Part shown: one piece after another, positions 8,445-16,068 of the stretch
Numbering within the stretch: position 1 is the stretch's first letter
How the letters are laid out: each line of letters begins with the position of its first letter
Assembly (NCBI RefSeq): GCF_014648295.1
Contig: NZ_BMQV01000006.1
Span: forward strand, 62,001 to 126,000
Source: Shewanella saliphila
GTDB taxonomy: Bacteria; Pseudomonadota; Gammaproteobacteria; Enterobacterales; Shewanellaceae
Direction: 5' to 3'
Length of the DNA stretch: 64,000 bases
The notes under the pieces: generated by a model
Seen by the model: the letters and a program-made list of their open reading frames with translations, nothing else
Databases searched by the model: none
Told to the model about the DNA's origin: nothing
Made by a program: the position numbers and the translations under genes

Positions 8445-9371
8445 ATGACATCTTATAAAGCTTTTGTCGCTAAGCCCAATGCACTCAGCTTATTGATTAA
8501 ATCGTTATTGTTGGTTCCTGGATTATTGCTCTGCCAACAAGCCATTGCCGCACCTGACCGTTCACCCTTTTCATTAACGGTTGCACGCACCTCAACCGCC
8601 ACAGCGGATGTTGGTGATAATGGTGCTAATGAACTTCAGCGTGACGCCTGGAAAACCAGTTTTTCAGCCTCCATGCCGTTAAATCGACAATGGTCTATAG
8701 GGGCAAATGTTGGTTATGATAATTTAGATTATGATTGGCGGATCAACCAAGCTACCCAGCTGCTATCAGACGAGCAAGACTGGTCGACGGTTCATCAATA
8801 CAGCGCAGGATTATCACTGACATATCGTTTAGATAACCATTGGATGTTTTTAGTTGCGCCGCAATTAAAATATGCTTATGCCGATACCGCATCGTCATCT
8901 AATGCACAAAGTTACGGTGTTGTAGCATCAAGTATGTACCGTTTTGACTCAGGCAATATGCTGGGTTTTGGGGTGGCTTATTTGAATGACATTTCAGAAG
9001 TGCGCACTGTGCCATACATAGCCGTTCGCTGGCAAATTAACGACAAGTTAGTGCTAGCTAACCCGTTTCAAGCAGGTTTCAGTGGCCCTGCAGGCTTAGA
9101 GTTAAGTTATCAATATCGCCCAGATATTGATTTTGGTATTGGCAGTTCAAAACGTACCGAACGCTTTTTAGTCGCAGACGATGACCAAACCATCGAGATT
9201 GACGAATGGGTCGGCTTTGTCCGTGCAGGTTGGAAAGCCACCGATAGCTTAAGCCTTAATGCGTATGCTGGTTATTACTTTGGCGGTGAAATGGAATTAA
9301 GCGATCCAAAAGTGACCGAAGACATTGAAGACCAGGCTGCATTTGGCTTGGTGTTTAAATTAGCTTTTTAA
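8445..9371 (+). CDS. Outer-membrane beta-barrel protein of unknown function
   Basis: A 308-residue secreted protein that I do not recognise by name. It has a Sec signal (hydrophobic LLIKSLLLVPGLLLC, predicted cut after AIA at residue 35). The mature part has alternating aromatic/polar strands (WSIGANVGYDNLDYDW, YSAGLSLTYRLDNHW, LSLNAYAGYYFGGEM) and ends in Phe, as beta-barrels inserted by BamA usually do. An ATG at 8433 overlaps the ribosome site AAAGGA (8428-8433), so the ATG at 8445 is preferred. It is monocistronic, between the MITE-like element and a strong bidirectional terminator. It is not a TolC-type channel: it lacks the long helical barrel, so it is not an obvious partner of the RND pump. 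Confidence 0.7.
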   Translation: MTSYKAFVAKPNALSLLIKSLLLVPGLLLCQQAIAAPDRSPFSLTVARTSTATADVGDNGANELQRDAWKTSFSASMPLNRQWSIGANVGYDNLDYDWRINQATQLLSDEQDWSTVHQYSAGLSLTYRLDNHWMFLVAPQLKYAYADTASSSNAQSYGVVASSMYRFDSGNMLGFGVAYLNDISEVRTVPYIAVRWQINDKLVLANPFQAGFSGPAGLELSYQYRPDIDFGIGSSKRTERFLVADDDQTIEIDEWVGFVRAGWKATDSLSLNAYAGYYFGGEMELSDPKVTEDIEDQAAFGLVFKLAF

Positions 9372-9402
9372 GCTAGTGATATAAATTACCGTTTTTAGAA
9401 TA

Positions 9403-9433
9403 AAAAATGCCGCTGGTTATCAGCGGCATTTTT
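9403..9433. terminator. Bidirectional rho-independent terminator
   Basis: AAAAATGCCGCTG (9403-9415), loop GTTAT, then the exact inverse CAGCGGCATTTTT (9421-9433). The A-run and T-run make it work on both strands between the converging barrel gene and flgP. Confidence 0.92.
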
Positions 9434-9464
9434 CTATCAGCCAAATGGCTAATAAGCTTAAACA

Positions 9465-9914
9465 TTAAAAATAAGTGACTTCTTTAACTCGTTTAGGGCG
9501 GTTTTGTTGCTGGTACAATTGCCATACTTGTTTAAAGTCTAACGCTAACTCAGTGACATAAAACTCACCAGAAGGGTAGGTCTTAACCACTTTAGCACCG
9601 CGAATAACACCACTAACACTCGATTTAACATTGTCGTCAGTTAATAACCACTCACTGACATCGCTATTCGCTGAAACCTTTTGGCCGTAAACTTGTTCTG
9701 CTAACTCACGGTATGCGGCAATTTTTGACGCTTGCATCGCCATTAAAACCCGGTGTGAAGCTTCAGGACTTGGTTGCGTAGCTAAAGGCGCATAACCTAC
9801 CGCCGTTAACGTTGGGAACGATTCTGGTGCCTCGGTTTCCCACTGCACGTATTTATCTTTACCGGCACACCCGCTTAATAAAACCAGCGTAATAACGCAG
9901 AGTAGTTGCTTCAT
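9465..9914 (-). CDS. flgP: FlgP, LPP20-type outer-membrane flagellar lipoprotein
   Basis: A 149-residue lipoprotein with lipobox LLSGC (Cys16). The body has the LPP20/FlgP pattern: TAVGYAPLATQPS, then a helix (HRVLMAMQASKIAAYRELAEQVYG) and GVIRGAKVVKTYPSGEFYVTELALD. In Vibrio and Campylobacter FlgP forms a disk or ring around the polar motor at the outer membrane and is needed for full motility. It overlaps flgO by four bases, and flgT lies just beyond in divergent orientation, the usual flgO-flgP/flgT neighbourhood. Transcription should stop at the hairpin at 9403-9433. Confidence 0.88.
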   Translation of the reverse strand: MKQLLCVITLVLLSGCAGKDKYVQWETEAPESFPTLTAVGYAPLATQPSPEASHRVLMAMQASKIAAYRELAEQVYGQKVSANSDVSEWLLTDDNVKSSVSGVIRGAKVVKTYPSGEFYVTELALDFKQVWQLYQQQNRPKRVKEVTYF

Positions 9915-10618
9915 AGCTCATCTCCTAACACGGTATAACGGCTGTCGCCTTTTTTCTCATGGCGGTAAAGTAAGCCGTTACGAGATTCAATTAATTCAGA
10001 TGGCTGCAAATATCCCGATAAACTCGAAGCTGCGACAAATGACTGCACCGCAGAAAGCACACGGTTGTTAGTCACATTGACGACTCGACCGTTGAACACA
10101 ACGCCTTCAGGTGTCATGGACATTGTTGACACTAATACATGCGACACAGGTAAACCCGAGGGTAGTAATTCCCAGTTGCGGCTCAACATAAACTCGCCTT
10201 GTTCTGTTGCACGTAAATTAATCGCAACATTCATATCAACTAAATTAAACTCACGGGCATGAAACGCAGCCAACATGCCTTGTTGTAATTGTAACGCCAA
10301 CTCATTGGTGGCATTTAAGTTATTTGACAGTACAGGGGTTGTAATAAGCAGCGGCTGATCTGAGCGTAAAGCATCGTTTTGCAAAACCAATTCATTAACC
10401 AGTTTTTCAGCCCACACATTAATCTGGCCCTTTGGGGCTAACCCAGCACCTTGAATGTCATAAATGAGCTGGTTTTGATAAACCCCATTTTCATCAGCAA
10501 CGCTGGCGTATTTACCATTATTTTCAAACGCTAAATTGTTTGCCGGGTTCGGTGTTTGGTTACACGCCGCGACAGTTAATATCGCCAGCACTGCTGTGAG
10601 AGTAAACCTATTAATCAT
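9911..10618 (-). CDS. flgO: FlgO-family outer-membrane flagellar protein
   Basis: A 235-residue protein with a lipoprotein-type signal ending AAC at residues 17-19. It has the FlgO core: WAEKLVNELVLQN, a TTPVLSNNLN segment, LALQLQQGMLAAFHAREFNLVDM, and INLRATEQGEFMLSRNWELLP with VLVSTMSMTPEGVVFNGRVVN. FlgO and FlgP belong to the outer-membrane collar of Vibrio-type polar flagella. It is first in a two-gene operon with flgP. I found no GG-N10-GC site upstream on this strand, unlike flgT, but a 24-bp inverted repeat lies in its leader. Confidence 0.87.
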   Translation of the reverse strand: MINRFTLTAVLAILTVAACNQTPNPANNLAFENNGKYASVADENGVYQNQLIYDIQGAGLAPKGQINVWAEKLVNELVLQNDALRSDQPLLITTPVLSNNLNATNELALQLQQGMLAAFHAREFNLVDMNVAINLRATEQGEFMLSRNWELLPSGLPVSHVLVSTMSMTPEGVVFNGRVVNVTNNRVLSAVQSFVAASSLSGYLQPSELIESRNGLLYRHEKKGDSRYTVLGDEL

Positions 10619-10674
10619 GATGGTTCCTTTTAAATGTCTGCTGTTTGTAGTGTCAGTAGCTAAGGTTTTATTTA

Positions 10675-10698
10675 TATTTATCAGAGGTTTGATAAATA
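10675..10698. repeat. Inverted repeat in the flgO leader
   Basis: TATTTATCA, six-base spacer, then the exact inverse TGATAAATA, about 57 bases upstream of the flgO start. It could be an operator or an mRNA hairpin; no regulator is implied by sequence alone. Confidence 0.5.
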
Positions 10699-10824
10699 TT
10701 TACCTCGCTTGTCACCACGGTGCGCGACAAAGCAGCAAATGAACTATAAAACTTTATCGGCAAATACCTTAAAAGCTTTACTGTATTTGAGTGTGACCAA
10801 GCCCAATTGTGTTAATTAATTTAA

Positions 10825-10840
10825 TGGCGCGATTTTTGCT
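10825..10840 (+). promoter_or_regulatory. Sigma-54 promoter of flgT
   Basis: TGGCGCGATTTTTGCT fits TGG-N9-TGC with GG and GC 10 apart. It ends where a longer flgT reading frame would begin (ATG at 10845 region), so the downstream ATG at 10900 must be the start. Confidence 0.75.
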
Positions 10841-10899
10841 TGTTAAATATCAATGATTTTAACTGCCCAACTGACGATTTTTTGACATTAGGATATCGT

Positions 10900-12105
10900 A
10901 TGCCGACGCAAACACACCTTACTAAGCGCGCAACACGCTTAAGCAAAATTGCACTAGCGTTAATGCTAATTGCGAGTCTATTTCAGGTGCAACCGGCTTT
11001 TGCTGAGCTGGTTGAGGTTACGGGTCGGGCAAAAATTGTTAACGGCGACATAGATAAGGCCCGGGAAGATGCCATTAGCCAGGCGTTAAATTACGCAAGC
11101 TTAAAAGCGGGTGTTAATTTTTCGAGCGAGCAATCCATCGACCAAGGGCGATTGACTCAAGATGTGTTTCAAATTCAACGCATGGGGTCCGCTAATAATG
11201 TCGAATTAATGAGTGAGATAATCAGCCAAAATACCATCACCGTGGTATTACAGTTAGCGCTCTCTGAGCAAGAGCCGAACGCACAGTGTAAAAGCCAATC
11301 ATTAAAAGCCGCAATTATGTTGCCACAATCTTATTTACAAGAGCGGGCTCAATTACGTTACGGCCAATTAGCCAACTTTGAACAGCAAATTACTGAAAAA
11401 TTGGGTAAAACCATCAACTCTCAATCGCGTTATAGCTTTGCTCGAATACATGCAGATGAAAAAATAGATAACACCAACCAATTGGTTAACTTTAGAGGTT
11501 ATCGTATTCCCACCTGGTTAGGCGAAATAACCGAAAGCCAATACGTGTTACAGCCTGAAATCATTGATATTTCAACTGGGCCTGCACAAAATGGCTTTTT
11601 GGGGTTAACCGAAGATTATCCCATCAGGCAGTTCATGATAAAGCTCACGCTATATCATGGCATTAGTGGTGAGGTTGTGTGGACAGAAACCTTTGCCACA
11701 TCAACAGAGTGGGAGTTTGAAAAGCAAGAAACCGTATCACCCGCTAGCCAACGTTTTTGGCGTTCATCCTATGGTCAAGCCATCAGTGAGATTTTTCAAA
11801 CGAGCGTGCTTAATTTAGATAAACAATTAAATTGTCGCCCGTTGTTAGGCCAAATTATTGCCAGGCAAGGCGACAGAATTATCATTAATTTGGGCCGTAA
11901 AAATGGGGTAAAAATGGGCGATAAATTTCAGGTCGTGCTGCAAAAAAATATCCCAGACCGCCTAAACACAATGAGGCCAATAGCCAGTAAAAGTCGGGCA
12001 AATATTGTCATTGACCAAGTCAGTGAAGACAGCGCCACTGCGATATTTAATGGCATTGATGGCGCTGATAATATTCAAGTAAATGATATTGCGATCAAAA
12101 ATTAA
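10900..12105 (+). CDS. flgT: FlgT, H-ring protein of the polar flagellar basal body
   Basis: A 401-residue periplasmic protein with signal peptide (cut after QPAFA, residue 35) and the FlgT start of the mature chain, ELVEVTGRAKIVNGDIDKAREDAISQALNYASL. The C-terminal domain (RPLLGQIIARQGDRIIINLGRKNGVKMGDKFQVV) matches the beta-rich FlgT-C domain. In Vibrio, FlgT forms the H ring outside the LP ring and holds the T ring that anchors PomB/MotB-type stators. The start at 10900 has TTAGGAT just before it; a longer frame would overlap the sigma-54 promoter. It is divergent from flgOP. Confidence 0.9.
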   Translation: MPTQTHLTKRATRLSKIALALMLIASLFQVQPAFAELVEVTGRAKIVNGDIDKAREDAISQALNYASLKAGVNFSSEQSIDQGRLTQDVFQIQRMGSANNVELMSEIISQNTITVVLQLALSEQEPNAQCKSQSLKAAIMLPQSYLQERAQLRYGQLANFEQQITEKLGKTINSQSRYSFARIHADEKIDNTNQLVNFRGYRIPTWLGEITESQYVLQPEIIDISTGPAQNGFLGLTEDYPIRQFMIKLTLYHGISGEVVWTETFATSTEWEFEKQETVSPASQRFWRSSYGQAISEIFQTSVLNLDKQLNCRPLLGQIIARQGDRIIINLGRKNGVKMGDKFQVVLQKNIPDRLNTMRPIASKSRANIVIDQVSEDSATAIFNGIDGADNIQVNDIAIKN

Positions 12106-12263
12106 CCATCAATAATGTTTAAGTGTATTTTGTAGTCCATTAACGCTGTTGTGAAGCGTATATCATGTAAATATTCTCCGTAAACATCGTTAATGCGATT
12201 AAGATTTAAGCAATTAAATTTAAAGGGTTTAAATCAATTATAAACTCAGTATAATCAACGGGT

Positions 12264-12339
12264 CTCTCTATAGCTCAACAGGATAGAGCAGCCGCCTCCT
12301 AAGCGGCCGATCGGGGTTCGAGTCCCTGTGGGGAGACCA
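12264..12339 (+). tRNA. tRNA-Arg, anticodon CCU
   Basis: A 76-nt cloverleaf. D stem GCTC/GAGC, anticodon stem GCCGC/GCGGC around loop CTCCTAA (anticodon CCT, reads AGG), T stem CGGGG/CCCTG with loop TTCGAGT, and an encoded CCA. With the CCA at 12337-12339 the acceptor pairs CTCTCTA with TGGGGAG, giving a C1-G72 pair and two U-G wobbles; an alternative register pairing GTCTCTC with GGGAGAC is stronger but leaves no CCA, so exact ends are slightly uncertain. A -10 box TATAAT (12250-12255) lies just upstream. Confidence 0.9.
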
Positions 12340-12567
12340 TAACACCTATTTTTATCTTTAACCTTCCTTAAAAAAAAAACTTAATAAAATCGTCTAAAAT
12401 TTCGCCGCCTGTGAAAGCCACTTTTTTGGAATATTTTTAAGCATTCTTCAAAAGTCCGCTTTTTGATAGTTTGAACTCAATCATGGATATTTAAGTGTAT
12501 TTTCAATAGTTTTATTTGAAAAATACAACATAAAGTTATGGTATAAGTTAGTGTCCGGGTCGAATTA

Positions 12568-12597
12568 ACAAGAACATTTTTATAGAAATGTTCTTGT
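12568..12597. terminator. Hairpin at the end of the pse operon
   Basis: ACAAGAACATTT (12568-12579), six-base loop, exact inverse AAATGTTCTTGT (12586-12597). It starts 10 bases past the pseI stop. There is no long U-run on the minus strand, so it may be a weak terminator or a stabilising 3' hairpin. Confidence 0.6.
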
Positions 12598-12607
12598 AAC
12601 CTTATGA

Positions 12608-13633
12608 TTAATCTTTTTGTAGAAGATCACCAGCAAGTACAGGCTCTCCTATCTTTACATTACGAGCCAAGGTCACCCCTGGCAGTTGGTTCATGTATTT
12701 GGGCTCTAAACCACTCCCATTACGGAGAACTTTGATATCTTCTTTATTTATTACCTCTCCAATAGAGATATTTCGGCTATAAAAAATTGAACGGCGACGC
12801 AGTTTATCTTCTTCAGTCACAGAGTAATTTACTTCACCTAAGCAAGATTCAACGCTTCTTATCTGCTCAACCATTTTACTAAACTCATTGGGTTCCATAG
12901 AAAATGCAGCATCAGCACCGCCATCATTTCGATTTAAGGTAAAATGTTTCTCAATAATTCTCGCACCTAGACTTACTGCTGTTATAGGCACCAATGAACC
13001 CATAGTGTGATCTGATAATCCTATAGGCACCTTAAACCTGTGCTGCATATCAGTGATCATTCTCAGATTGGCGTCACTTAGGTTTGCAGGATATTGAGAT
13101 GTACATTTAAGTAGAGCGACTTTAAAGTTACCGGCTTCATAGCAAGTGTTGAGCGCAAGTTGAATATCCGTATCGTCAGCAACACCGGTAGAGATTATAA
13201 GTGGTTTCCCTGTTCGCGCAGCCTTTTCAATTAGTGGGATATGGTTAATTTCGAAGGAGGCGATTTTGTAATAAGGAATTTTGAGTTTTTCTAAAAAATC
13301 CACTCCTTGTAGATCAAATGGACTTGAGAAAAACTCCATACCCAGCTCATGGGTAAGCTCTTGTAAAGGCTGGTGCCATTCATAAGGCAATGCAGCTTCT
13401 TGGTATAAGCTCCATAAAGTCCTGCCCTTCCATAAGCCTTTTTTGCGCTTACCAAAGTAATCATTGTCAATATCTAGACATAGAGACTCCGGTCGATATG
13501 TTTGAACCTTAACAATATCTGCACCAGAAGCTGCCATGGCCCTGATAGTGTCACAAGCTCTTGCTAAGCTGCCATTATGATTGGCTGATAATTCAGCTAT
13601 GATTATGGCCTTTTTCGGAAGCCAATCAGTCAT
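12608..13633 (-). CDS. pseI: Pseudaminic acid synthase (NeuB family)
   Basis: A 341-residue enzyme that condenses phosphoenolpyruvate with 2,4-diacylamido-2,4,6-trideoxy-altrose to give pseudaminic acid. The NeuB barrel starts IIIAELSANHNGSLARA with VKVQTYRPESLCLD, then FFSSPFD, YYKIASFE, LIISTGVA, LLKCTSQYPA, GLSDHT and IIEKHFTLNR, all conserved NeuB stretches. Residues about 280-341 are the C-terminal SAF (antifreeze-like) domain. It is the last gene of the pse operon and overlaps the ACP gene by eight bases. Sialic or legionaminic acid synthase is less likely because PseB, PseC and PseG are all present in the same operon. Confidence 0.93.
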   Translation of the reverse strand: MTDWLPKKAIIIAELSANHNGSLARACDTIRAMAASGADIVKVQTYRPESLCLDIDNDYFGKRKKGLWKGRTLWSLYQEAALPYEWHQPLQELTHELGMEFFSSPFDLQGVDFLEKLKIPYYKIASFEINHIPLIEKAARTGKPLIISTGVADDTDIQLALNTCYEAGNFKVALLKCTSQYPANLSDANLRMITDMQHRFKVPIGLSDHTMGSLVPITAVSLGARIIEKHFTLNRNDGGADAAFSMEPNEFSKMVEQIRSVESCLGEVNYSVTEEDKLRRRSIFYSRNISIGEVINKEDIKVLRNGSGLEPKYMNQLPGVTLARNVKIGEPVLAGDLLQKD

Positions 13634-13856
13634 TTAAATTATCAAAATAAGCGATCAAAGCGGCAGGAGTCGTCAGTTCATCGACCTTTTCATCAGGAAC
13701 TTGGTGACTTGTTAGTTGCTCAAGCTCCACAAATAAATTAAACATATCTAAACTGTCAAATCCTGCATCTTCAAAGGTGACATCTAGAGCTAGCTTTTGA
13801 AGATCTAAAGCGCCAGACTCTTCTAGTGCTTTTTTTATTACTTCTAAATTGACCAT
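13626..13856 (-). CDS. Dedicated acyl carrier protein
   Basis: A 76-residue ACP. The phosphopantetheine site is GFDSLDMF with Ser35, flanked by helix II (FNLFVELEQ) and an acidic C-terminal half, the normal ACP size and plan. It lies between a KAS III gene (13 bases upstream) and pseI (eight-base overlap), so it is translated together with nonulosonic-acid enzymes and is not the housekeeping AcpP. It presumably carries a short acyl chain made by the KAS III for transfer to the sugar; the acyl group cannot be told from sequence. Confidence 0.9.
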   Translation of the reverse strand: MVNLEVIKKALEESGALDLQKLALDVTFEDAGFDSLDMFNLFVELEQLTSHQVPDEKVDELTTPAALIAYFDNLND

Positions 13857-13869
13857 GATGGCCTCCTAA

Positions 13870-14793
13870 TTATCTATGAATTAATGCGCTTGCCCAGGAA
13901 AATCCTACACCAAACCCACTTAGCACAATATTTTTCCAATCACTATTCATCGCGTGTTTTTCTATAAGGAGAGGAATAGAGGATGAAACGGTATTCCCAG
14001 TATCTTTAAGATCTTTAATAAAGTAGTTCTTGTCAGTAAAGCGGCGTGCAATGGTATCCACTATTGCAGCGCTTCCTTGATGGATAAGAAAAGCATCTAT
14101 ATCTACCTCAGACATGTCGCAAACTGCTAATAGCTCTTTAATATGTCTAGGTATATTTACTGAGGCAAAGTTGAATACCTGTCGACCATTCATCGATAAA
14201 ATGCCTTCTTTTACTTGCAAACTTTCAGCGCCATTACCATCAGTTCCAAATAGTACTGAGCCAAGTTTGAAGACTGGATCATGACCAATCCAGCTGGCTG
14301 TGGCGGCATCTCCAAATAACATGGAAGTAACCCTATCAGCGGGGTCAATGACTTTTGAATAAGGGTCAGCTGTCACTAATAGTGCTTGCTTAAGCCCCGC
14401 AGCTTGTAACAGTCCCTTGATAATATAAAGACCGTAAACATAGCCCGAACAACCTAAAGATACGTCAAATGCGGCAATTGTTTTCGGCAGTCCTGCTTTT
14501 TTTTGTACTATTGCAGCTGTGTGTGGAATATTTTCACCATCGCCATTTTGAGTCACTATGATGAGTGCATCAATGTTCTCTTTTTCTAAACTAGGTTGTT
14601 GTTTGGCTAGTTGCTCAATGGCTTCGACACATAGATCAGAACAATCTTGATGTGGATTTTTTCGCGGTAATACCAACGCGCCTAGTTTAGATTCAACAAA
14701 CTCTGCTGATTCGCCAAAATGACGACCTTGTTCTAAATTATCAATTGAAGTGGAAGGAATGTAACTTGCTACTGCTTTTATACCTATTTCCAT
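13870..14793 (-). CDS. 3-oxoacyl-ACP synthase III (FabH-like) in the pse operon
   Basis: A 307-residue thiolase-fold condensing enzyme with the complete KAS III triad: Cys115 in DVSLGCSGYVYG, His238 in FLIHQGSAAI and Asn267 in KDTGNTVSSSIP. It is therefore likely active, joining an acyl-CoA primer to malonyl-ACP or moving an acyl group to an ACP. GGAGGGGAAG before the ATG is a strong ribosome site, and the start overlaps the stop of the 194-residue gene by one base (TAATG). Its company (own ACP, LbH acyltransferase, pse genes) points to making an acyl donor for the nonulosonic acid rather than membrane lipid. Substrate is inference. Confidence 0.88.
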   Translation of the reverse strand: MEIGIKAVASYIPSTSIDNLEQGRHFGESAEFVESKLGALVLPRKNPHQDCSDLCVEAIEQLAKQQPSLEKENIDALIIVTQNGDGENIPHTAAIVQKKAGLPKTIAAFDVSLGCSGYVYGLYIIKGLLQAAGLKQALLVTADPYSKVIDPADRVTSMLFGDAATASWIGHDPVFKLGSVLFGTDGNGAESLQVKEGILSMNGRQVFNFASVNIPRHIKELLAVCDMSEVDIDAFLIHQGSAAIVDTIARRFTDKNYFIKDLKDTGNTVSSSIPLLIEKHAMNSDWKNIVLSGFGVGFSWASALIHR

Positions 14794-15377
14794 TACTTCC
14801 CCTCCACGATAAACCTAATTTGCCCTATGAATATACCATCAAGCCAAACTTCAGAAACTGAAAACTGGCCATGCAACATTGACTGAAGCCTAATTTCCGC
14901 TTTTTCATACTCTATCGGTAAATTCCTAGTAAGGTTTAGTTGACCAAATAGCCACTTCCCCTTGTTTGGTTTTGCTATCTGATTATGCATTTTCTTAGTT
15001 AAGGCAACGAGAACTTCAATACAGGTATAGTTTCCTGTGGGTTTATGCATGCTTATTGTCGCTGGAGATAAAGTCGTTTGAGCAACGGTTACTAGTTTAT
15101 CTTCATCAAACTCATAGCGTCGTTCAACTACGGAATTTCCCTCAACCCACCAAAATGGAATGGTCGTGCTATCTATTAAATTGAATTTTCCTGTAGCGAC
15201 TATTGTTCCTGTATTTGGCTTTTGACTCTTTAATTCGCATTGGCGTTTAGCAAGTTTTCTAAAGCTAAGCTGACTAATTCTAGTTCCCTGCGGCAAATTT
15301 TGTTTGGCATACTCTACAGTGAACAAATAAAAATCTGTTCCATGTAAATAATTACGATTACCTTTAAATTCGAACAT
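14793..15377 (-). CDS. Unknown 194-residue protein in the pse operon, possibly hotdog-fold
   Basis: I do not recognise this family. It has no signal peptide or membrane segment. The C-terminal half has a pattern like a hotdog thioesterase/dehydratase: a helix (CIEVLVALTKKMHNQI) then alternating strands ending HGQFSVSEVWLDGIFIGQIRFIVE, and the N-terminal half has strands around GTIVATGKFNLIDSTTIPFWW, so a double hotdog is conceivable. AAGGTGG before the ATG supports the start. It sits between the PglD-like acyltransferase (15-base gap) and the KAS III (one-base overlap), so a role in acyl-ACP processing or transfer is plausible. The fold assignment is a guess from strand pattern only. Confidence 0.55.
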   Translation of the reverse strand: MFEFKGNRNYLHGTDFYLFTVEYAKQNLPQGTRISQLSFRKLAKRQCELKSQKPNTGTIVATGKFNLIDSTTIPFWWVEGNSVVERRYEFDEDKLVTVAQTTLSPATISMHKPTGNYTCIEVLVALTKKMHNQIAKPNKGKWLFGQLNLTRNLPIEYEKAEIRLQSMLHGQFSVSEVWLDGIFIGQIRFIVEGK

Positions 15378-15392
15378 TTTGCCACCTTTTAT

Positions 15393-16040
15393 TTAGCTGA
15401 CTCGGCGTGCGGGGTTCCCCAACCAAGTAGTACCTTCTGCAGCATCTTTTAACAATGCTGAACCTGCTCCAATCACTGAAAATGCACCAAGAGTTAACCC
15501 ATCTCGCACAACTGAGTTTGCAGCAACGTGAACCCCTTCCAACACACAACTATACCCACATAGACAAACATTCGGGCCTATGTCTACATAATCAGATACT
15601 TGCACATCGTGACCTATATTCGCTCCGGCTCTAACTAAAACATTTTGGCCTATAGTCACCTGAGGTTGAATAGACACATTTGAGCAGATCACGCTGCCCG
15701 TGCCAATTTGAGAGTCGAAACCTATCATCGCACTAGGGTGAATTAAGGTTGCCATTCGGCTCGGGGGAATAGCCAAAGATTTTAATAAATCAGCTCTTTG
15801 ACGCATTTTTCCTACGCTTAAAAGTGCAAATACAAAAAGGATATCTTCATCTAATTCTCGCCATTGCTTAGGCTTTCCTAGCACCGGCCAGTGGAAGAGT
15901 AATTCGCCTTGGCTATGACTGTCGTTAAGAAAACCTTCAAGTTCTATCTCGTTGCCAGCGCGTTGCATATCCATAATGATTTGAGCCAATACTGCGCCAT
16001 TTCCTGCACCACCTATAATGACCACTCGCTTTTTACTCAT
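15393..16040 (-). CDS. PglD/NeuD-like sugar N- or O-acyltransferase (left-handed beta-helix)
   Basis: A 215-residue enzyme. Residues 1-75 form the Rossmann-like PglD N-domain (RVVIIGGAGNGAVLAQIIMD), followed from about residue 100 by hexapeptide repeats (SAMIGFDSQIGTGSVICSNVSIQPQVTIGQ, IGHDVQVSDYVDIGP) and the closing GNPARRV. PglD uses acetyl-CoA to N-acetylate UDP-4-amino sugars; relatives such as LpxA and LpxD use acyl-ACP. A TTG at 16067 in frame is possible but the ATG at 16040 is preferred. The operon lacks a GNAT-type PseH, so this is the best candidate for the 4-amino acylation step; whether it takes acetyl-CoA or the acyl-ACP made next door is unknown. Confidence 0.85.
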   Translation of the reverse strand: MSKKRVVIIGGAGNGAVLAQIIMDMQRAGNEIELEGFLNDSHSQGELLFHWPVLGKPKQWRELDEDILFVFALLSVGKMRQRADLLKSLAIPPSRMATLIHPSAMIGFDSQIGTGSVICSNVSIQPQVTIGQNVLVRAGANIGHDVQVSDYVDIGPNVCLCGYSCVLEGVHVAANSVVRDGLTLGAFSVIGAGSALLKDAAEGTTWLGNPARRVS

Positions 16041-16068
16041 ATTCTTCTTATTCCTGATTAAGAACAAC

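Noticed and set aside
8445-9371. Outer-membrane channel partner of the RND pump
   Set aside because: It is a beta-barrel without the long periplasmic helices of TolC-type proteins, and is separated from the pump genes by tetR and the MITE-like element.
10840-10899. Longer FlgT N-terminus starting near 10840
   Set aside because: It would overlap the sigma-54 promoter and put 20 residues before the signal peptide; ATG 10900 has a good ribosome site.
12608-13633. Sialic or legionaminic acid synthase instead of pseudaminic
   Set aside because: NeuB homologues are alike by eye, but PseB, PseC, PseF and PseG in the same operon fix the pathway; no NeuC or LegB-type genes are present.
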